A DNA stretch of 64,000 bases from NCBI GenBank assembly GCA_026225945.1, contig JAMJFZ010001258.1, positions 9,400,001 through 9,464,000 on the forward strand, given 5' to 3'. The translations under genes were made by a program, and so were the position numbers. This DNA is from Cricetomys ansorgei. Lineage: Eukaryota > Chordata > Mammalia > Rodentia > Nesomyidae. The notes beneath the pieces were generated by a model. That model did no database searches, was not told the origin of the DNA, and was given only the letters and a program-made list of their open reading frames with translations. Below are positions 57,119-64,000 of this stretch, piece after piece. The number at the start of each line of letters is the position of its first letter. The first letter of the stretch is position 1.

Positions 57119-60100
57119 TAAAAGAAGACTATATCAATACTTTTGAAAATATACCAGAACAAAAATTGTTTTTGAGTATAATGGCAACACAATTATTTAG
57201 ATGATTTAACAATAGTTACCCACCTATAAGTGTGCCTTTCAAGGATGAATGTATAAGTGTTTCTAATATTATCCTATATGTCTCAGGTATCTAATTAACT
57301 ACTCATACAATGGGGTGTAACATGATCAACCATCCAGGAAGGTAACCTATTGTGTGAGAGACATTTCCTGGGAGTGACAAATCATACACCTCTTTTTAAC
57401 CTAGATAAAATATCCACAACAGACCAACATAATGATTGCTACAAATTCCAACTCGGCAACACAACTGAGTTTTCAATTTAGGTTTCTAAATAGCCTTACA
57501 TCTGAGAGGAGCAGAGGTAACATGAGAGCAACTGCATCACTGCAAAAACCCACCACAATATGGGTGCAAAGTGGTGGAAACTGTATCCCTGAAATTTTCT
57601 ATACAACATGAAAACACCTCCCCAAAGCCAGGGAAGTCTTTCCTACACAGTGCAGATAGTCAGTGTCTCCTCCCCTAGAAGCTGTTTACTACCTCTATAA
57701 AGCTTAGGAGTAGCCTTCAAAAATCTTGTGAGTCTCTGCTTTGCTGAGTATGTGGCTTTTGGTTACCTCCTGAGGCTTCTCCCTCGTGGAGGTAAGGTTT
57801 CCATGGAAAGAAACTGCTATGTAACAAAAACCCAATAAAGACCAGTGTGGTGTCCAGAATCTGAGGAATAAATATAATGAATGAGCAATCATGGTCCTCA
57901 GCGTCTGGGACACAACACAATCCTAGGAGGACCTGGGCAGATGCTAAGTGTAGAATGAGCTCAGGGAACAAACTCAGAATCTTAGCTTGAATACAATGTA
58001 TTTTTATACTAATTTTGCTGAGATATATCAACATTTCATCCATTTAAGCTGGTAAAATAGTCCTCCCATTACCATGCTTTTGGATGAAGTAACAAGCCAT
58101 TATGTGAAATCTTTAGGGATAAAAACTGTACTGTATATTTTAATGTTTTTAGTCTTTCAGAGATTCAAGCATCAGGCCTAGATCGCAAGTGACTGTCAGA
58201 AGCTTTCTCTAGTCATGTAATCTTTAATGTTTCCTTTATTCAATTTAGAAATTCTAAACTATCTTTTTATTTTAAGGTTAAAATACAAACATAAAAATTC
58301 TTAGAACAAATTGAAAAATAGCTACTCTAATAATCTCCAAAGCTATTCTCAAAAAGTCTTATGTATTTATTTGAATCCACATTTATATTGTTATTTCTAA
58401 ATAATACACTTACTCTCTTTTTAATTTTTCTCAGTTTTCAAGTTTTCATATTACCTATTAACACTGTATACAGAATTAGTTTCAGGAAAGCATCATCAGC
58501 TCTTCCTATATTTCAGATGATTTTATCAACTATATAGTTACTGTTTATTATACAAATGCATTTTCATCTCTTGCTTATTAAACAGAAACCTATATGGTTA
58601 TGCATGTCATGGTAATTAATGAACTAATAGTTTTAGTGATCCTGGAGCTTCATTGCTTCCTGAGGAGGCATGCACTAACATTTGTTTATCCCAGATAGTT
58701 CACCATTAACAGAGCAAAGAAATGATTCTGCCAAGTTTAGTTTTGTGAAGCAGCAAGTTTATTGAAGTTGCTTTTAACAGCACCAGACTCAAAAGCAGCA
58801 ACTGTTTTTGAAAATGACATCACTGGTGCTACTACCTTCCCAACTTGCAGTCAGTTCCTTTGAAGACTATCCTCTTCCCCAGCAAGTGACCACCGTTCAT
58901 ACAACTGTGGAGACAATCTTAGGAATTTTGTAGCTTTTTGAGCTTCCTCAGCCTCTAAGTTCCTAAGCGTGGAAAATGTCTTTAGCTTCACAAATTCTGT
59001 GAGTCTAATTAATTAACCTCGAATTAATATGGATCTCTTTCACCTGTAATGTCTAAGATGTACTTATATTATATTTATATTTTATTTTATTTATTATATT
59101 TATTTTATTTCTATTAGTATTACCGTGGGATAGTTGAAAGCTTTGTTCTTCTGTTTTACTTTGTTCACTTTTGATGAAGATAAACATTTCAAAGTTGTAA
59201 TAAAAGCATTTAAATTATTTTAAAAATATTTTTTGATGATTATTTAAAAATTATTTTAATTTTCTAAGAACCTTCCCTTCAGGAGCTGTAGTGTCCACTG
59301 TCTGAGGTGATCCTTTGTCCTGCTTCAAACTCATTGTTCCCCACGTTGTCTTTTCTTATTATTGAATTATCCTTCTAATTTCGTAGGCATTCATCCTCGG
59401 GAACAATCGCAAAGAGGATTTTCAGAGAAAAGGCAAAAAATAAAGCCATAGTGCAGTTCAAAATTCTTTTGTTCTAGATTTGCACTTGCTTGGAATTTTG
59501 GCGAAATGTATAATTACATTTTGAGCTATTTTATTTATGATGTTATCAGAAATACGAAATTCTCCTTTTCATCAACTTAAAATAGCATTGAGAAAGTTCT
59601 GATCCCCGTGATTTTTTTTTTTTTTTTGGTTTTGTTTTTTGTTTTTGCATTTTAATCATTGCCAAAATGAACACAGTACTCACTGTATCCCTAGTACTGT
59701 GAAATATTTCATAGTATTTTCTTGTTTTTGGAGTTCTGATCTACCAACAAGTGTTGTACTCTGAAGGCTAGTGTTATCTGGAGTTTAGATGTTTTCACAA
59801 TGCGACAAAATTCCTCATTACCATTGTGCAAGTGGGGAGTAAATGTCTGTTAATTCACACCCGACTTTGCTTCCTTGAGCTTCTCAATACACCAGCTGAC
59901 ATAATTTTTTGAAAACATATGTCACTCCTCTTTACTGCATACGATGCTCAGCCCAAAATTAGTTCTTTTGTTTTTCAAATCTTGTTTAATTTTGCTTAGA
60001 CTCATTCAAATCCTCCTTAGCTTTGCTGATACTTATTCAGATAGTATTAGTCACCACCGCTGAGCTCACAGTATTCAGTGCAGCTTCTTCACAGCTTTTG

Positions 60101-61149
60101 CACATGCAGGACCTGTTGTCAGTACTATTAACTTCAGCTGCATGGTCACAGGTATGAAGATCTACAATTCTTTCCAGTTTTCTTCACTGGCTGTGCTTAG
60201 ATGCCGCCTCCTATGGGTCTGTTTCTGTCACTGCCTCTGACTTCCTCTCCTTTTCCACCCTTCCCTCCCATACTTCCTACTTTCACTCTATTCTCAAAAG
60301 ACTTTGTTTTAAGTATCATGAGACTAATAATGGCAGTGGTATTGCTTATAGTCATAAGAAATGTTGACTTTATATAGTATTTTTCAAACCTTTAACCTGT
60401 AAGCTTCCTGTGATGTCCTGTTTCTAGTATAGATTATACAAGTTTCCTTGCAGGATAACTTAAAAACTTTTGTATGCTATGAAAAAAACAAATTTAGAAA
60501 ACCATGCTTTGCTTTCTCATGATGATTGAAGATATGGGAGGGAGCTGAGATAAAGTCTGTTCTCACTAAGTTGGAAACAGTCATTGTCTCTCTATCACAC
60601 TATATATGTGATAAACCACATCTAAGCAGAGGAAACCACCTCTATTCGATTGTTTTGGTCCGATAAGACTTTGTAGATTTTTCTATTCTAGTTTCTGAGT
60701 ATACGTGCTCCAGCCTAAGGAATTTCATCTCCTGACTAAGGTGCATTCATTTTTTAAAAGCTGGCATGCTTTAAAACTTCATCCAAAGTGCTCTCTTTTG
60801 AGCACTTTATTGTATCTATACAGTACATTTTTATTGTATCTATCTTGTTTGTAGTGTACATAGCTGCATTATAATTATATTTTAATAATGAAATGCATGG
60901 TATGAGTGCAAACTATTCTGGCCTTGGTTCCAGGCACAATATTAGAAGAATCTGAGAAATGATGGAGTTCACAAAGTTCATCTGTGGCTTCATGCAGCCA
61001 CAGAGGAGGTATTGGAAGAAACAAATTTATGAAGGTAAATTCTGACTAAAACAATCAATAAAATCCAAGAGAGTAGGGTAAGAAATAAAAAAACCATAAT
61101 AAATGCTAATTTACTAACATAGAATGGAGGATGGATGATCTGGTACCTA
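57119..61149. other. Four kilobases without a firmly recognised repeat
   Basis: 57360-57900 is slightly GC-richer and may be an unnamed rodent repeat; a 108-codon minus-strand frame (57717-58043) there is unsupported. 59040-59110 and 59215-59265 are TTTA-rich. A T-rich run lies at 59612-59650. A 9-bp hairpin ('tctgtggct') is at 60981-61004. Confidence 0.4.
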
Positions 61150-61365
61150 TTATCTATTGTCTATCTACCTATTTATCTATCTATCTATCTCATCATTATC
61201 TATCATATATGTCATATATAAATTATCATCTATCTTTCTGTCTATAACTCTATGTATAATCTATCTATCACCTATTTCAATTACTCATCTGGTGGGTAGT
61301 AGGTATAGAGATGATAAATAGATAGGTATATGATAGATAAATTATAGGCGATAGATAGCAAAAGA
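61150..61365. repeat. Degenerate (TATC)n / (GATA)n pair
   Basis: TATC-rich sequence (61150-61280) is followed by GATA-rich sequence (61295-61365). The two are in opposite orientation and could pair as an imperfect inverted repeat. Confidence 0.85.
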
Positions 61366-62059
61366 GATAACTAACATGTCAAGGAGTTATATTCAATTCA
61401 TGTAAAGAGAAACACATACATGCATTTTTCTAAGTATGGATGCTTTTGAAGTAAAGTGTCATTTTCCCTCTTGTCTGCCTAATATCTGCTATAGAACTTC
61501 AGACTTATTCGGGCTTTTTGGCCCTTTTGATAATAATTAAAAACAAAAACAAAACAGGTGAATGAAAGGAATAAATGACGTCGGATATGAAGATGGCTAA
61601 TTTCAGAATGACTAAATGCTTCATCTGATTGAATTTTGGAGGGCAGAAGAAGAGAAATGATTAAAGAAAAGTAATATGAACACTTAGAACAAAACTTCTT
61701 AGAAGTGTCTGCAGTAAAACATGAAGTTATAGCAGCTAGAGGAGAAAGCCTGGGTCCTGCCATCACCAGTGAGAATCCGGGTCTCAGGAGCAGCTGCTAT
61801 ATCTAGCCTATTTGTGTCCTCCACGGTGTCATGCTTTCAGTGACGATCAGGAGGTGGCACATTTATGGCATGATATTTTAGTAGGATATTTTTCTCAAGT
61901 AAAATCCATTGCTGTGGAGTATGTTTGATGATTTGCTGTTCTAGTGTTTTGTTTTTAATTCTGATCAGGTAGGGTACAGTTTTCAGTTGTGTATTAATGA
62001 TTTAAGGGATGTTGCTGTGGTTTTAATTGATTCAATTTTTATCGAAGAACATGTGATAC
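61366..62059. other. Unique sequence
   Basis: No firm repeat. The 95-codon minus-strand frame at 61479-61766 has no recognised motif. Confidence 0.45.
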
Positions 62060-62163
62060 TTACCAAAGCCTTTCCTTGGATCACCAAACCTAGATAACCC
62101 CTGTAAAAGGATCATTGGACTCCCAAAGGTCATGATCTACAAGTTGAGAACAGCTGCTCTAGA
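62060..62163 (-). mobile_element. URR1-type hAT-Charlie DNA transposon terminus
   Basis: The minus strand begins 'agcagctgttctcaacttgt', then 'gatcatgacctttgggagtc' and 'gatccttttacaggggtt'. This follows the hAT-Charlie/URR1 terminal inverted repeat and adjoining sequence. Only one end is visible, and no transposase is present. Confidence 0.65.
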
Positions 62164-62683
62164 TCATTTTGCATAAATCAATATAAGTAAACAAACACAT
62201 GTAAACACAATTCATTATGTTCATTTATTTTAGAAGTGTGGGTTGTTGTCAACAGGGACAAAGGTCAAAGAAGAGAACTTCTAGAAATAGCTGGCATCTA
62301 TTATAATAATTATCACACCTCTTCATTAATTCCACTTCTGGCCAAATCTCAGTTTCTGTTTACACTTGTCCTATTAAAAAAAAAAATAGTGACCAGAAGT
62401 AAAATTTGGACTTGCATTTTGAAAGTCTTAATGACAGTGTTTTAACAGCACAAGAAACATTATTTAAAATACATATAAATTACTCTGAAATGAGATATGG
62501 ACTCTAAAATACTTTTAAAAGAATTTTAATAGCTTTCCTGTTCATTACAGATAGTGTCCTAGAATAGATAACTTCTTTCAGGGCTGAAACTCGAAGAGAT
62601 AGATACAAGAAATAGGAGGAAATGAGAGTGATCGTTATGAAAGTTGAATTAAGTGAGAAATTTGCTAAAATAGAGAATATAAC
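62164..62683. other. Unique sequence
   Basis: Nothing recognised. Confidence 0.45.
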
Positions 62684-62739
62684 TTCTCTCTCTCCCTCTC
62701 TCCCCTCTCTCTCTCCCTCTCTCTGCCTCTCTCTCTCTG
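62684..62739 (+). repeat. (CT)n microsatellite
   Basis: CT repeats with CCC and GCC interruptions. Confidence 0.95.
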
Positions 62740-64000
62740 TTACAAAATTACACTTTGAGCCCAGCTTCCCTTAACCTGAGACTACCTCTTGAACATTGGC
62801 TTATAAGTCTGTGTTTCCCTAGTGCATAACTTTAAAGACAGATATCACTAGAGGAAGATTTGTGTACTCTCAGATTCCATTTCATGACTGTATCTTATTA
62901 CCCTAGTCTCTTTACTCCAGTAACAAGGCCTAATTTTTTTAAACTTTTTAGATTTTACATTTTTATTTTTATTTTTTGGTAATGTGGAGACAAATATTAA
63001 CCTTATTAACCAATAAACCAACCGAGATCATGCCTCACATACTTCTCTTAGGGAAAGAGTCATCCAGTGTTCCATTTCATGGCATTACAGATCACCCCAT
63101 CATCTCCAGAGATAAGGGGAACAAAGCAATGAGCACAAAAGACATCCATTAGACACTGATAATACAGATGCTAATGCTGAAGATTCTGGAAGACTGGCAT
63201 GGTCTCAGTGTCTCCCAGCACAACTTTTCCAACTGAGGCAAACTGGGGGAAACTTGACCAGAGGATTTCTTTATGGAATTATGTAATCAAGCTGGAATCA
63301 ATTATTATTTTTTTCTTCCTATAAGAGATAACTATAATGTCATTTTACTTTACCAAGAAATTTCAACACATCAATTCAGAAGTCAATCTATAGAGACAAT
63401 AACATATAAACATCAGCACTGTTTTCTTTTTGACATCAAGAACTCTAGTACATGCAGAAATGAAAAAGCATAAATCAACACTACATCATATGCATTCCTG
63501 TAGGCTGGGTTTGTGTTGAACTTATTGCATAGTTTTAACAAGGCCAGCCACCACCCTGTGCCTCGTGACATTTATAGTCATTCTGTTAACAAAACCATAA
63601 CTGAGTGTCAGTGATAAACTATAGTGTTGGAGGCTCAGGCCAAGATGCATTGTTAAAGAATTGTCTAACATGTTATCAAGACTGAAAAATAAATTTGGAT
63701 TATTGGATTATTGGATTAACTATTGATACTTGCAAATCCAAAGAAGTCATACCTAACACTTCAGAATCTCCAGGAATAACCTATATTTAATATCTTCTAG
63801 TGTCTCACTTAAAGATCTTGAAACTAGTTCTTCATAATTTTCTATTTCATTTTAGAATATGAAATATTCTCTTTTTTTCTTTCCTATAGCTCAACATTGA
63901 GTAATTATTTCACTACTACTGGTAGAAATCACACCTGATTCCAGTTGGGGCTATGAGTTTTTGATGGTATGATAGTATAAAAGTGATAGATATTCAGTAC
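62740..64000. other. Unique sequence to the window end
   Basis: No repeat family recognised. A perfect three-copy 8-bp tandem is at 63695-63718. No coding evidence. Confidence 0.5.
63695..63718 (+). repeat. Three-copy 8-bp tandem repeat
   Basis: 'ttggatta' occurs three times exactly in a row. Confidence 0.95.

Overview
The window is non-coding nuclear DNA from a murid rodent (mouse/rat-like). The evidence is its repeats: B1 SINEs with the murid-type body, B3/B2-type and B4 SINEs, ID-type fragments, Lx-like L1 3' UTR pieces in at least seven places, rodent MaLR-type LTRs and an ERVK-like LTR family. Simple repeats are abundant (CA, GA, CCTT, GAAA/GGAA, TATC, ATT), and the sequence is AT-rich. 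I found no bacterial-type gene organisation, no rRNA or tRNA gene, no CRISPR array and no convincing protein-coding gene. Open frames are short, and nearly all of the longer ones fall in repeats or low-complexity tracts.

Layout. 1-10 kb: MaLR-type LTR remnants, a CCTT tract, old SINEs, an AT-rich block and long unique stretches. 10-12.3 kb: two MaLR-like elements, one split by a solo LTR with a perfect 7-bp flanking duplication, then a GC-richer LTR with TATA-like and polyadenylation motifs. 12.3-24 kb: mostly unique DNA, three L1 fragments (one long Lx-like 3' end at 21.1-21.9 kb), a CTGACT-rich LTR-like block and an ancient antisense L1/HAL1 piece. 24-32 kb: mainly unique AT-rich DNA with clusters of TAAT cores, which I consider the best candidates for conserved regulatory DNA. 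32-45 kb: a long homopurine tract, further L1 and LTR remnants, and a locally CpG-richer patch at 41.0-41.6 kb. 45-48.2 kb: a nested complex with an L1 tail, a B1, and a MaLR-type LTR split by a complete ERVK-like LTR retrotransposon on the minus strand. That element has two LTRs, a primer-binding-site relic, a polypurine tract and imperfect flanking repeats. 48-64 kb: B1, L1, B4, ID, MIR and B3 pieces, another LTR of the same ERVK-like family, a URR1/hAT-Charlie terminus, and a largely unique final 7 kb.

The parts do not work together as a genetic system; the region reads as a gene desert or intron shaped by repeated retrotransposon insertion. The points most worth checking are the nested ERVK-like element with unexpectedly different LTRs, a perfect 25-bp foldback at 52.1 kb, the CpG-richer patch on an otherwise bland background, and the TAAT-rich unique blocks. 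Repeat family names come from memory of consensus sequences and were not checked against a library.
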